Below, one piece after another: positions 1-8,235 of a DNA stretch of 64,000 bases; position 1 is the stretch's first letter; each line of letters begins with the position of its first letter. The stretch is from positions 858,119-922,118 of the forward strand of contig NZ_LT594785.1 of assembly GCF_900091705.1 (NCBI RefSeq), written 5' to 3'. The notes beneath the pieces were generated by a model, which was not told the origin of the DNA, ran no database searches, and saw only the letters and a program-made list of their open reading frames with translations. Source of the DNA: Clostridium mediterraneense. Its GTDB lineage: Bacteria > Bacillota > Clostridia > Clostridiales > Clostridiaceae. The position numbers and the translations under genes are program-made.

Positions 1-863
1 GAGAACTTTTAAAAGATAGCTTAGAGTTATCTAGTAGATTTATTAAAAAAGCTGGAAGAGAGAAAAGAGTTTTTGTAAATGGTAAGCCTGTTACTATGAA
101 TTATATTTTATCAGCTGGAGAGATTGTAGAAGTTGAACTACAAAGAGAAGAAAGTCAAGATATAGAACCAGAAGATATAGATATTGAAGTAGTTTATGAG
201 GATGATGATATTTTAGTATTAAATAAGCAGCCTTTTATGGTTGTACATCCAACTAAAAATTATAGTACAGGAACTCTTGCTAATGGTATTTTATATTATT
301 TTAAAAAGACAGGTCAAAATTGTATAGTAAGACTTGTAAGTAGACTTGATATGAATACTTCTGGTCTTATAATTATAGGAAAAAATCAATATGCTCATGC
401 AAAACTTTCATCTGAAATGAAGACTGAAAGATTCCAAAAAAGATATCTTGCTTTAGTTCATGGGAATTTTGTAGAAAAAGAGGGTACTATAAATAAGCCT
501 ATATATAGAGTAGGTGGAGAAACTATTGAAAGAGTTATTGATGAAAGAGGAAAAGAGAGTATAACACATTATAAAGTTATTGAAAGCTTTAATGGAGCAG
601 ATCTTGTAGAATGTTTACTTGAAACAGGGAGAACACATCAAATTAGAGTTCATTTAAAGAGTATGGGACACCCTATATTTGGAGATGAGCTATATGGTAA
701 AGAATTTGATGATGAACAATACATAAATAGGCAAGCATTACATGCTTATGGATTAGATTTTTATAGTCCAAGAAGTGAAGAAAAGTTATCTCTTAGAGCA
801 GAACTTCCAAATGATTTAAAAGAACTTATAAATAAGCTTAGAAATAATGAAATAAAACTTTAA
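1..863 (+). CDS. RluA-family 23S rRNA pseudouridine synthase (5' end outside window)
   Basis: Isomerises uridine to pseudouridine in structured RNA, probably 23S rRNA. The reading frame is open back to base 3 with no start, so the N-terminus lies outside the window. The first visible part (ending GREKRVFVNGKPVT and GEIVEVEL) looks like the end of an S4-type RNA-binding domain. The catalytic motif RLDMNTSGL with its invariant Asp is present, followed by GRTHQIRVH and GHPIFGD, all hallmarks of the RluA/RluC/RluD family. The exact target uridine cannot be told from sequence. A bidirectional terminator follows. Confidence 0.9.
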   Translation, partial: ELLKDSLELSSRFIKKAGREKRVFVNGKPVTMNYILSAGEIVEVELQREESQDIEPEDIDIEVVYEDDDILVLNKQPFMVVHPTKNYSTGTLANGILYYFKKTGQNCIVRLVSRLDMNTSGLIIIGKNQYAHAKLSSEMKTERFQKRYLALVHGNFVEKEGTINKPIYRVGGETIERVIDERGKESITHYKVIESFNGADLVECLLETGRTHQIRVHLKSMGHPIFGDELYGKEFDDEQYINRQALHAYGLDFYSPRSEEKLSLRAELPNDLKELINKLRNNEIKL

Positions 864-871
864 TTATAAAA

Positions 872-896
872 AAGATGGTAGAATATCTACCATCTT
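872..896. terminator. Bidirectional intrinsic terminator between convergent genes
   Basis: Perfect 11-bp stem (AAGATGGTAGA / TCTACCATCTT) with a 3-nt loop, A-rich on the left and T-rich on the right. It overlaps the stop codon of the leftward carboxypeptidase gene and can serve both converging genes. Confidence 0.8.
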
Positions 897-2209
897 AATT
901 TATTTCGTCTATTTTTACTTTTAAATATTATCTTTTTATATCTTTTTCTATAACGCATTCTAAATAATCTATCTTTAATTATAAATATAATTATCAGTAG
1001 TAATACCAGTACAGCTAGTATTATTAATATATTTGATTTTATAAAGTTTATAGATTTTTTTAGAGGTGAAGGAGAAACATCAACTCCACTTAATAAAGGT
1101 AAATGTATAATAGTTTTATTGTTTACTAAGATTTCTGAATTTAGCACTTCTTCGCCTTTTTTTAGCGTAATATTATTTAAATCTTTATTTTCAAGCTTTA
1201 TATTGGTAGATATATTATCATCTGTTGAAATAGTTTTACTTCTTGAAAATGAAGTAGAATCGTTTTCAGTTAGATAATATACATCATCTGAAGCAAGTAA
1301 TGGTACTTTAGTATCATTATTTACTGCAATACTTGAAACTTCATCACCTTTATTAATTATTTTAACTAAACCATAGTTATCAAAACCATAATCCATTAAA
1401 GCTTTTGTATCTGTAAAATTATTTGCTTTTAATTCAGATTTTAAAAGTACAGATATAAGAGTCTGATTTCCTTTTTTTGCAGCAGCAACAAAGCTACATT
1501 TAGCTAGCTCAGTATAACCAGTTTTAGTTGCAATTAAATGTTCATAATAGCTCGAACTATTAGGATTTATCATTGATGTTGTATTGTTTACCCATTTAGT
1601 AGCCCCATCTACTTTACTTTCAGGTAATTCATATGTAATAGTTTTACTTATTCTTAAATAATCTTTATTCTTTATAGCTTCTCTCATTATTAGAGACAAA
1701 TCTGTTGCTGTAGTGTAATGATTATCATCATATAATCCACTAGCATTAACAAAATTAGTGTTAGTAGCTCCAAGTTCTTTTGCCCTTTTATTCATAAGCT
1801 TAGCAAATTTTTCTTCACTCCCTGATATATGTTCTGCAAGTGCCATAGCTGAATCGTTAGATGATTCTAGTAATAAAGCATAAAGGAGTTCTTCAACAGT
1901 ATACTGATCATTCTCTTTTAAGGCTATAGAACTTCCATCTGCAAATGGAGGATTTTTCCCAACAGTTACAATATCATTAAGCTTAGTATTCTCTAGTACT
2001 AGTAAAGCAGTCATAACTTTTGTTGTTGATGCTGGTGCTAATTTTTTATCAGAATTTTTTTCAGCAAGAATTGTACCAGTAGTTGCATCAATAAGAACCA
2101 TTCCTTCAGCATCGACAATAGGTTCATTTTCTTTAGCAAAAGTAAGTGCAGTGTTAAAGAAAGTAAAACATATTGTTAAAGAGAATAGTATCTTTAAAAA
2201 TCTTTTCAT
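887..2209 (-). CDS. D-alanyl-D-alanine carboxypeptidase (S11 family, PBP5/DacF-like)
   Basis: Low-molecular-weight penicillin-binding protein that trims the terminal D-Ala from peptidoglycan stem peptides outside the cell. An N-terminal signal peptide (about residues 1-25) is followed by the three active-site motifs: S61-T-T-K64 (in APASTTK), S116-S-N118, and K229-T-G231 (in IATKTGY). After the peptidase domain comes a beta-rich domain and a C-terminal membrane helix (about 393-411) with a basic tail, typical of membrane-anchored DacA/DacF proteins. Length 440 aa is normal for the family. A GGGGG ribosome site precedes the ATG. Which paralogue (vegetative or sporulation) is not decidable here. 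Confidence 0.9.
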   Translation of the reverse strand: MKRFLKILFSLTICFTFFNTALTFAKENEPIVDAEGMVLIDATTGTILAEKNSDKKLAPASTTKVMTALLVLENTKLNDIVTVGKNPPFADGSSIALKENDQYTVEELLYALLLESSNDSAMALAEHISGSEEKFAKLMNKRAKELGATNTNFVNASGLYDDNHYTTATDLSLIMREAIKNKDYLRISKTITYELPESKVDGATKWVNNTTSMINPNSSSYYEHLIATKTGYTELAKCSFVAAAKKGNQTLISVLLKSELKANNFTDTKALMDYGFDNYGLVKIINKGDEVSSIAVNNDTKVPLLASDDVYYLTENDSTSFSRSKTISTDDNISTNIKLENKDLNNITLKKGEEVLNSEILVNNKTIIHLPLLSGVDVSPSPLKKSINFIKSNILIILAVLVLLLIIIFIIKDRLFRMRYRKRYKKIIFKSKNRRNKLRW

Positions 2210-2338
2210 AAAATTTTACCCCCGAATGATATGTATTTTATTTTATGATTATATAAGAATTAGTTATATGGCATATTTATACTGATAATATGCAATTATA
2301 CAAAAATATCTCAAAAAAATCTATAAAAAAATGTAAAG

Positions 2339-2367
2339 TTGTCAATAATTTAAATAAAAATTAATAC
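2339..2367 (+). promoter_or_regulatory. Sigma-A type promoter for comEA
   Basis: TTGTCA (2339-2344), 17-bp spacer, TAATAC (2362-2367), about 30 bp upstream of the comEA start. Confidence 0.55.
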
Positions 2368-2399
2368 AATTAAACTATTTTTATTTATTTGGAGGGGTT

Positions 2400-3089
2400 A
2401 TGAAAAAGAAAGAGAGAATAATAGGAGCTATTGTACTTTTAGCTATTTTAGGGTCTGTACTTTTATTTGTTTTCAATATGAGAAAGCCACAGGAGTTTTC
2501 TCAAAAGGAAGTTTTAGAAATGTTTAATGAAGAGGGAGATAGTGGTATGGAGTCAACTAAAAAAATAAGTAGTAAAAGTGAAACAGTTAATGAAGAAAAA
2601 AATCAAGACGAAAAGGCTGAGAGAAAGAATATAGTAGTTGAGATAAAAGGAGAAGTAGTAAAGCCAAATGTTTATACCCTAGCTGAAAATAGTAGGGTGA
2701 ATGATATTATAGAAAAGGCTGGTGGATTAACTAGTGAGGCAAATATAAATAATATAAATAGAGCAAGTTTACTTTCAGATGGTGAGTGTATAGTTATAAG
2801 AAATATTAATGATAAAGATGCAGAGGTACAAGAGGAGAATCTAAATAGTAAGGTAAATATTTTAAGCCAAGGTGGTAGTTCAGCAAGTAGTGGAGATAGT
2901 ATAAATATAAATACAGCTTCTAAGGATGAATTAAAGACTTTATCAGGTATTGGTGATACAAAAGCTGAGGCTATTATAGAATATAGAGATTCTAATGGTG
3001 GATTTAAGTCTATAGATGAGCTTAAAAATGTATCAGGGATAGGTGAAGGAACTTTAAATAAAATTAGGGAAAAAATTAATATTAATTAG
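2400..3089 (+). CDS. comEA: ComEA-like competence/DNA-binding protein (SLBB + helix-hairpin-helix)
   Basis: Membrane-anchored DNA receptor of the ComE uptake type. One N-terminal membrane helix (about residues 8-26) is followed by a charged, Ser/Lys/Glu-rich linker, an SLBB domain (about 78-138, VVEIKGEVVKPNVYTL) and a C-terminal pair of helix-hairpin-helix motifs (ININTASKDELKTLSGIGDTKAEAIIEYR and the repeat FKSIDELKNVSGIGEGTLNKI are the two halves). Order and length (229 aa) match ComEA. Strong ribosome site GGAGGGG just before ATG. The usual neighbour comEC is not in this window, so a role in uptake is inferred from the family. Confidence 0.87.
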   Translation: MKKKERIIGAIVLLAILGSVLLFVFNMRKPQEFSQKEVLEMFNEEGDSGMESTKKISSKSETVNEEKNQDEKAERKNIVVEIKGEVVKPNVYTLAENSRVNDIIEKAGGLTSEANINNINRASLLSDGECIVIRNINDKDAEVQEENLNSKVNILSQGGSSASSGDSININTASKDELKTLSGIGDTKAEAIIEYRDSNGGFKSIDELKNVSGIGEGTLNKIREKININ

Positions 3090-3270
3090 ATAGTGAGAAA
3101 TAGAAAATAACATTTAAATGCCACATAGATGGCAAAAATAAATTGTAAACTATTGAAATATATACTAAGTTAGAGATGGTATTGAGGAGTAGTATGGTTT
3201 ACATAAATAAAACTGTATAGTATACTAATGAAATGACATTTCTACGTTTGAAATTTGAGGAGGGTCAATA

Positions 3271-3558
3271 ATGGAAAATAGTAATCAAGAAAGTAGAGAA
3301 TTAATAAATAATGAGAGTACTGGTGAAAAGGGATTCTTTTCTAGATTAATGAGTGCAGTTTTAGATCAATGTATCGTAGTTGCATGTTCATTTGCTAGTT
3401 TATTAATAATAGATGGATGTGCAAGATTATTTGGATATTATATAACAGAAAGAGTAGAAGTATTCTTTATAGTATATGTTCTTACAAATATTATATATCC
3501 TACAATAATGCAAGGAACAAGATTTAAGACTACATTTGGAAATAGATTATTTAGATAG
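3271..3558 (+). CDS. Small RDD-family membrane protein
   Basis: A 95-aa protein with two predicted membrane segments (about residues 32-54 and 61-80). It carries an RDD-like start, RLMSAVLDQCIV, where the Arg and Asp sit as in RDD proteins, and ends GTRFKTTFGNRLF, resembling the conserved K/G-rich loop of that family. Family function is unclear; some RDD members are linked to ion or solute transport. It lies 18 bp upstream of the rRNA methyltransferase gene and is probably co-transcribed. Ribosome site GAGGAGGG. Confidence 0.7.
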   Translation: MENSNQESRELINNESTGEKGFFSRLMSAVLDQCIVVACSFASLLIIDGCARLFGYYITERVEVFFIVYVLTNIIYPTIMQGTRFKTTFGNRLFR

Positions 3559-3576
3559 TATTTTAGAGGTGAAGGC

Positions 3577-4935
3577 ATGAAAAAAGGTAGTGAGTTAGAG
3601 CTTATTATAGAAGATATAGAGTTTCCTGCTAAGGGAATAGGATATGTTGATGGATTAAAGGTATATGCTAAAAATACATTCCCAGGACAAAAAGTTTTTG
3701 GGAGAATAAGCAAAAAGAGAAAAAACTATGCTGAGCTTAAAGTTTCAGAAGTAAGAGAAAGAGCTGAATATGAAATAGCTCCAGTTTGTGATCATTTTGG
3801 TGTATCAGGTGGATGTCTACAACAAGTTATCCCTTATGAAAAGCAATTAGAACTTAAAGAAATTCAAGTTAAAAAGCTTTTTGAAGAAGCAAATAGATCA
3901 ATGGGAGAATTCATTGGTATAGAAGGAAGCCCAGAAATAAATAACTATAGAAATAAGATGGAATATACTTTTGGTGATGAATCAAAAGGTGGAGAACTTA
4001 ATCTTGGAATGCATATGGTTGGAAAGAGATTTGGAATTGTTAATATAGATGAATGTTGTTTAACAGATGATGACTTTGCAAAAGTATCAAGAGCAACAGT
4101 TGAATATTTCAGAAAACAAAACCTACCATTTTATAAGATAATGCCAAGAGAAGGGTACCTTAGACATCTTGTAGTTAGAAAAGCTCAAAAGACAGGAGAA
4201 ATATTAGTTAATCTTGTTACAACTACTCAAATAGATTTTGATTTATCAGAGTATGCAGAAATTATTAAATCACTTAATTATGATGGAACATTAAAATCAA
4301 TAATACATACTGAAAATGATTCATTCTCAGATGCTGTTATAGCTGATAAAATTAATGTTTTATATGGAGATGATTATATAACAGAAGAACTTTTAGGTCT
4401 TAAGTTTAAAATTTCTCCATTCTCATTCTTCCAAACAAACTCACTTGGAGCAGAAAAGCTTTATAGTATAGTTAGAGACTTTATGGGAGATGCAGAAAAT
4501 AAAGAAGTATTTGATTTATATTGTGGAACTGGAACAATAGGTCAAATAGCAGCTGGTAAGGCTTCAAAGGTTACAGGAGTTGAACTTATTGAAGAGGCTG
4601 TTGTTGCAGCAAATGAAAATGCAAAGCTTAATGGACTTGATAACTGTAAGTTTATAGCTGGTGATGTAGCAGAAGTTATAAAAACAATGAAGGGTAATCC
4701 TGATATTATAATTTTAGATCCACCAAGAGGTGGGGTACATCCAAAAGCTATGGAATATGTAATAAAGTTTAATGCAAAGCAAATTATATATGTTTCATGT
4801 AATCCAAAGAGTCTTGTAACTGATTTAGAAGCTCTAGAAATGAATGGATATGAAGTTGAAAAGACTTTACTTATGGATATGTTCCCACATACTCCACATA
4901 TTGAAACAATAGTTAAGCTAAATAAAGTTAGATAA
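3577..4935 (+). CDS. 23S rRNA (uracil-C5)-methyltransferase, RlmD/RlmCD type
   Basis: SAM-dependent enzyme placing a C5 methyl on 23S rRNA uridines; in Firmicutes one enzyme (RlmCD) can modify both U747 and U1939. An N-terminal TRAM RNA-binding domain (about 1-60) is followed by an iron-sulfur-type region and a Rossmann methyltransferase domain with [22 protein letters not shown] and the nucleophile motif YVSCNPK. The canonical C-X5-C-X2-C cluster motif reads C71-X5-S77-X2-C80, so one cluster ligand is replaced by Ser. Length (452 aa) is typical. Ribosome site AGAGGTGAAGG. RlmC- versus RlmD-type specificity cannot be assigned from sequence alone. Confidence 0.88.
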   Translation: MKKGSELELIIEDIEFPAKGIGYVDGLKVYAKNTFPGQKVFGRISKKRKNYAELKVSEVRERAEYEIAPVCDHFGVSGGCLQQVIPYEKQLELKEIQVKKLFEEANRSMGEFIGIEGSPEINNYRNKMEYTFGDESKGGELNLGMHMVGKRFGIVNIDECCLTDDDFAKVSRATVEYFRKQNLPFYKIMPREGYLRHLVVRKAQKTGEILVNLVTTTQIDFDLSEYAEIIKSLNYDGTLKSIIHTENDSFSDAVIADKINVLYGDDYITEELLGLKFKISPFSFFQTNSLGAEKLYSIVRDFMGDAENKEVFDLYCGTGTIGQIAAGKASKVTGVELIEEAVVAANENAKLNGLDNCKFIAGDVAEVIKTMKGNPDIIILDPPRGGVHPKAMEYVIKFNAKQIIYVSCNPKSLVTDLEALEMNGYEVEKTLLMDMFPHTPHIETIVKLNKVR

Positions 4936-4942
4936 TAAATTA

Positions 4943-4977
4943 AAAGAATCTATTCAGTTTTTCTGAATAGATTCTTT
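4943..4977. terminator. Bidirectional intrinsic terminator
   Basis: A perfect 15-bp stem (AAAGAATCTATTCAG with its complement) and a 5-nt T loop, between the convergent rRNA methyltransferase and ZIP transporter genes. Confidence 0.85.
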
Positions 4978-4980
4978 TTG

Positions 4981-5817
4981 TTACATAAATAATAGTAAGC
5001 TTACTGCCATAAGAACCATTCCAGCAACCATTCCGTAAATTGATAAATGGTGTTCACCATATTGTCTTGCTGATGGAAGTAGCTCGTCCAATGATATAAA
5101 TACCATTATTCCAGCAACCATTGCAAAAACAATACCAAAAGTTGTATCATTTATAAATGGCCTTAAGAGAGTGTAACCAATTAAGGCTCCTAAAGGTTCT
5201 GTAAGTCCTGATAGGAATGAATAACAAAAAGCCTTTTTTCTATCTCCTGTTGCATAATATAGGGGTACTGATACTGCTATACCTTCTGGTATATTGTGAA
5301 TAGCAATAGCAAATGCTATTGGAAGTGCAATTTCTGGCTGTTGTAGTCCAGAAATAAAAGTAGCGAGCCCTTCAGGAAAGTTATGTATTCCTATAGCAAG
5401 AGCTGTAAATACACCCATTCTGAGAAGTTTACTTTTAGTATTGCTAGAACTTAAAGAGTTTGGATTATCTTCTATATTATCAACTGCATCCATATCTTCA
5501 ACTTTTCTAAGTTCATGTGGATTTTCATGAGATGGAATTAATTTATCAATAAGTGCAATAAGAAGCATTCCACCAAAAAAAGCTATTACAGTAACCCATG
5601 CACCTTTACGCTCTCCTAAAGAAGCTTTTAGTGAAGTTTGAGCTTTAACAAAAATTTCTATCATAGATACATAAATCATTACACCAGCTGAAAATCCCAA
5701 AGATACTGCTAAAAATTTTGTATTTGTTTTTTTAGCAACTAAAGCTATAAGGCTACCGATTCCAGTTGCTAAACCAGCTAGTAGTGTTAATGAAAATGCA
5801 AAAAGTTCTTTACTCAT
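4981..5817 (-). CDS. zupT: ZIP-family metal transporter, ZupT-like
   Basis: Imports zinc and possibly other divalent metals across the cytoplasmic membrane. Eight hydrophobic segments are visible, with a hydrophilic, His/Asp/Glu-rich loop (about residues 90-128). The two signature metal-binding helices are HNFPEGLATF and HNIPEGIAVS, as in ZupT/GufA-type ZIPs. Length 278 aa is close to the bacterial norm. Ribosome site AAGGAGG sits before the ATG. The upstream region has 17-bp-period direct repeats that might bind a metal regulator. Confidence 0.9.
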   Translation of the reverse strand: MSKELFAFSLTLLAGLATGIGSLIALVAKKTNTKFLAVSLGFSAGVMIYVSMIEIFVKAQTSLKASLGERKGAWVTVIAFFGGMLLIALIDKLIPSHENPHELRKVEDMDAVDNIEDNPNSLSSSNTKSKLLRMGVFTALAIGIHNFPEGLATFISGLQQPEIALPIAFAIAIHNIPEGIAVSVPLYYATGDRKKAFCYSFLSGLTEPLGALIGYTLLRPFINDTTFGIVFAMVAGIMVFISLDELLPSARQYGEHHLSIYGMVAGMVLMAVSLLLFM

Positions 5818-5829
5818 ATATTTCCTCCT

Positions 5830-6167
5830 TTATGTGATATTTTATTTATATTCGTTATAGTATTATATTCATTATTTTTTATATTTGTTAAATAGTAATA
5901 TTATTTTAATATTTATTGAAATTTAATATTAATTGAAATTGAATATCAATTAACATTATTGTATCTTAGTTGTAACCTTTTAGCAATACTTAAATTAATA
6001 TTTGTTGGAATATGCTAAAACTACTTTTTAATTTGCAATATAGACTTTACATAATAAATATTAATTAATAATAGATGATTGATAGATGGCTCATTTGTTA
6101 TATTTCAATGTAGGTAATAAAATTCTAATATCATGTTATTTGATGTGAATTTAATAAAATTGTTATT
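5830..6167. other. Gene-free divergent intergenic region
   Basis: About 400 bp lie between the leftward zupT and the rightward Dabb protein. No open frame with a ribosome site is seen. The region holds the direct repeats at 5915-5947 and, just to its right, the promoter at 6168-6196. Confidence 0.6.
5915..5947. repeat. Pair of imperfect direct repeats upstream of zupT
   Basis: ATTGAAATTTAATATT (5915-5930) and ATTGAAATTGAATATC (5932-5947) match at 14 of 16 positions with a 17-bp period, 98-130 bp upstream of the zupT start. This could be a tandem regulator site. AT-richness makes chance similarity possible. Confidence 0.35.
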
Positions 6168-6196
6168 TTGACAGCTATTAATTATTTTAGTACACT
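6168..6196 (+). promoter_or_regulatory. Sigma-A promoter for the Dabb protein gene
   Basis: Consensus TTGACA (6168-6173), 17-bp spacer, TACACT (6191-6196), about 36 bp upstream of the start. Confidence 0.7.
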
Positions 6197-6232
6197 CAAG
6201 TTATAGCATAATAATAAAAGGTGGAGATATTA

Positions 6233-6523
6233 GTGATTAAACATATAGTAATGTGGAAATTAAAAGATGAAAATAAAGAAGAAAATGCTCTTAAGATAAA
6301 AAAAGACTTAGAAGCCTTAAAATCAGAAATATCAGAAATAAAAGAAATAGAAGTTGGAATTGATGTTAATAAGTCAGAAGCAGCATATGATGTTGTTTTA
6401 TATTCAACATTTGATTCACAAGAAGATTTAGATAATTATCAAGTACATCCAAAGCATAAAGAAGCTGGAGTATTTATAAGACAAGTAGTTTCATCAAGAG
6501 TAGTGGTAGATTACGAAGTATAA
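6233..6523 (+). CDS. Dabb (stress-responsive A/B barrel) domain protein
   Basis: A small dimeric alpha/beta-barrel protein of 96 aa. The opening IKHIVMWKLKD, the central VGIDVN and the HPKHKEA segment are typical of the Dabb family, whose bacterial members mostly lack an assigned reaction. The start chosen is GTG 6233, because AGGTGGAG at 6219-6225 is its ribosome site. An upstream in-frame GTG at 6221 lies inside that site and is rejected. Single-gene unit with its own promoter and terminator. Confidence 0.8.
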   Translation: MIKHIVMWKLKDENKEENALKIKKDLEALKSEISEIKEIEVGIDVNKSEAAYDVVLYSTFDSQEDLDNYQVHPKHKEAGVFIRQVVSSRVVVDYEV

Positions 6524-6547
6524 AAGAACCTTTCATAGGTTCTTTTT
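6524..6547 (+). terminator. Intrinsic terminator after the Dabb gene
   Basis: AAGAACCT / AGGTTCTT stem with a 5-nt loop and a T-run, directly after the stop codon. Confidence 0.75.
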
Positions 6548-6626
6548 ATTTTGGATTTTATTTAAAGTATTTTTTCTTTAAAAGTGGACAATCTAAAAGT
6601 ATAAGAATATTAAGGAGGCGAAAAAA

Positions 6627-7019
6627 ATGATTTCAGCAGAAAATGCTTATATATTAATTATGCCAGATAAAACAGTAGCTGGTGTCGAAGATATAGAATA
6701 TGCTAGAGCCTTTGTAAATACTTATTATGAAATTAGAGTAAGAGATTATCATGAAAAAGAAGAATTTTCAGATTATGATCTTCAAGATGAAGATATGAGA
6801 AATGGTATACTTGTAAGAATAGGTCAAAATGAGGGTCATCCTTTATTATATGATACAGATTCTGTTATAGAAGCAATTAGAGAATCAGAGTTATTTGATT
6901 CAGAAAAAGAAATTCTTATAAAGAAACTTTTAGGTAAGGATATAAAGTTTGATGCTGAGAAATATGGTTTAGAAAGTTTAATAGTTGATGTTGAACCTAA
7001 AACAATATTTGATGATTAA
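6627..7019 (+). CDS. Conserved hypothetical acidic protein
   Basis: A 130-aa soluble, acidic protein, rich in Asp and Glu, without signal peptide, membrane segment or a motif that I recognise. It is a believable gene: a strong ribosome site (AAGGAGGCG), clostridial codon use, and its own terminator. No function is proposed. It sits between the Dabb protein and a membrane protein and appears to be transcribed alone. Confidence 0.65.
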   Translation: MISAENAYILIMPDKTVAGVEDIEYARAFVNTYYEIRVRDYHEKEEFSDYDLQDEDMRNGILVRIGQNEGHPLLYDTDSVIEAIRESELFDSEKEILIKKLLGKDIKFDAEKYGLESLIVDVEPKTIFDD

Positions 7020-7020
7020 G

Positions 7021-7050
7021 AAATCTGGGGATAAAATCCCTGGATTTTTT
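7021..7050 (+). terminator. Intrinsic terminator
   Basis: A 12-bp stem with two G-T pairs (7021-7032 with 7036-7047), a 3-nt loop and a T-run, right after the stop codon of the preceding gene. Confidence 0.75.
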
Positions 7051-7156
7051 GATTTTGACATAAAAATATCATATTATAATAAAGATTCGTGATATAATTA
7101 GTTTTATATTAATTTATTAAACAAAGGTTAAAATAAAAGTCAGGATGTGAGAATAG

Positions 7157-7942
7157 TTGAAAGGCGAAAGCAAAAACAATAGAAATGTAATACTTAATGC
7201 ATTTTCTTTAACAGCTAAAAATCTATGGGGAATATTTAAAATAGTAATAATATTCTATATTCTTTTAACAATATTAGCTGGAGCACTTACATATGCAGGT
7301 ATATCAATAGGTAATTTTTATGGAGAAAAAGCTTTATCAGGAATTTCAATAGCTGTTGTTTTAGGAGCTGCATTTATTATGTTAATAATTCAAAGCTTTA
7401 CAGATGCAGGTGCAATAATGGTAGTGTATGAAAGAATACATGGTAGAAAGATGAAAACAAGAAGTGCACTAAAAGCAATTTGGAAAAAGAAGTGGAGATT
7501 AATAGGTGCTGCTATATTAACAAGTATAATAACAGGTATAGCAGGCTTTTTAATGAGTATAATATCAGTTTTAATAATTGCGTATATCGGATCATCAGGA
7601 AGAATATTTGCAATAATATTATCATTTGCAGTAACTGCGATAGCAGGTCTTTTAATATCATTTATAGTTCCTTTAATTATGATTAAAGACTATAAGGTAT
7701 TTGCTGCACTTAAAAGAAGTGTAAGATTAATGTTTACAACTGATGGTAAAGTAATATTAAATGTATTAGGTTTAATGTTAGTAGCATTTGTAATAATGGT
7801 AGGATTTAATTTCTTAAGAATGATACCAAATCTATCATCAGGTATGACACTAGCAATAACTTATTTACTTGTGTTAGTAGGTCAATTATCTTTAGTATAT
7901 ATAGAAGTTGGAAAGATTCTTATATTTAATGAATATGAGTAA
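7157..7942 (+). CDS. Polytopic membrane protein of unknown function
   Basis: A 261-aa protein with about six predicted membrane helices (about residues 22-46, 60-80, 112-140, 146-172, 200-222 and 228-250) and short basic cytoplasmic loops such as RIHGRKMKTRSALKAIWKKKWR. The overall look (NAFSLTAKNLWGIFKI at the start, an amphipathic loop before each helix pair) resembles the membrane domains attached to clostridial glycerophosphodiester phosphodiesterases, but no enzyme domain is present. The start is TTG, preceded by AGGATGTGAG. A terminator follows. No function is assigned. Confidence 0.65.
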   Translation: MKGESKNNRNVILNAFSLTAKNLWGIFKIVIIFYILLTILAGALTYAGISIGNFYGEKALSGISIAVVLGAAFIMLIIQSFTDAGAIMVVYERIHGRKMKTRSALKAIWKKKWRLIGAAILTSIITGIAGFLMSIISVLIIAYIGSSGRIFAIILSFAVTAIAGLLISFIVPLIMIKDYKVFAALKRSVRLMFTTDGKVILNVLGLMLVAFVIMVGFNFLRMIPNLSSGMTLAITYLLVLVGQLSLVYIEVGKILIFNEYE

Positions 7943-7959
7943 TTTAAAATATTAAATAA

Positions 7960-7989
7960 AAAAAGAGTTATCTTTTGATAGCTCTTTTT
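7960..7989 (+). terminator. Intrinsic terminator
   Basis: 13-bp stem (7960-7972 with 7977-7989, one G-T pair), 4-nt T loop and T-run after the membrane protein gene. Confidence 0.8.
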
Positions 7990-8018
7990 TTATTTGCTTT
8001 ATAACAAAAGGGTAAAAT

Positions 8019-8051
8019 ATATGATTTTAAAATGAAAATTTCATATCATAT
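8019..8051. promoter_or_regulatory. Nested palindromes upstream of the amino acid ABC transporter
   Basis: A perfect palindrome ATGAAA-A-TTTCAT (8032-8044) lies inside a wider pair ATATGAT (8019-8025) / ATCATAT (8045-8051). A TATAAT box (8071-8076) lies 27 bp downstream. The position fits an operator or activator site for the transporter genes; the protein that binds it is unknown. Confidence 0.4.
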
Positions 8052-8235
8052 TCATAATTCGATTGTAAAATATAATTAATTTTTATGTAACTATTTCGGA
8101 GGAGAGAAATTAACTAAATAAAATGAAAATATATATATTATTTTTTAAAATTCATATGTATATTTATGTATTAAAAGTTGATAATTTCTATCTGAATAAT
8201 TATATATCATTTGATCACAAAAAGGGGGCATATAC

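Noticed and set aside
3194-3220. 8-codon frame (MVYINKTV) with GAGGAG upstream, between comEA and the RDD gene
   Set aside because: Far too short to support; no sign of conservation can be seen and chance is likely in AT-rich sequence.
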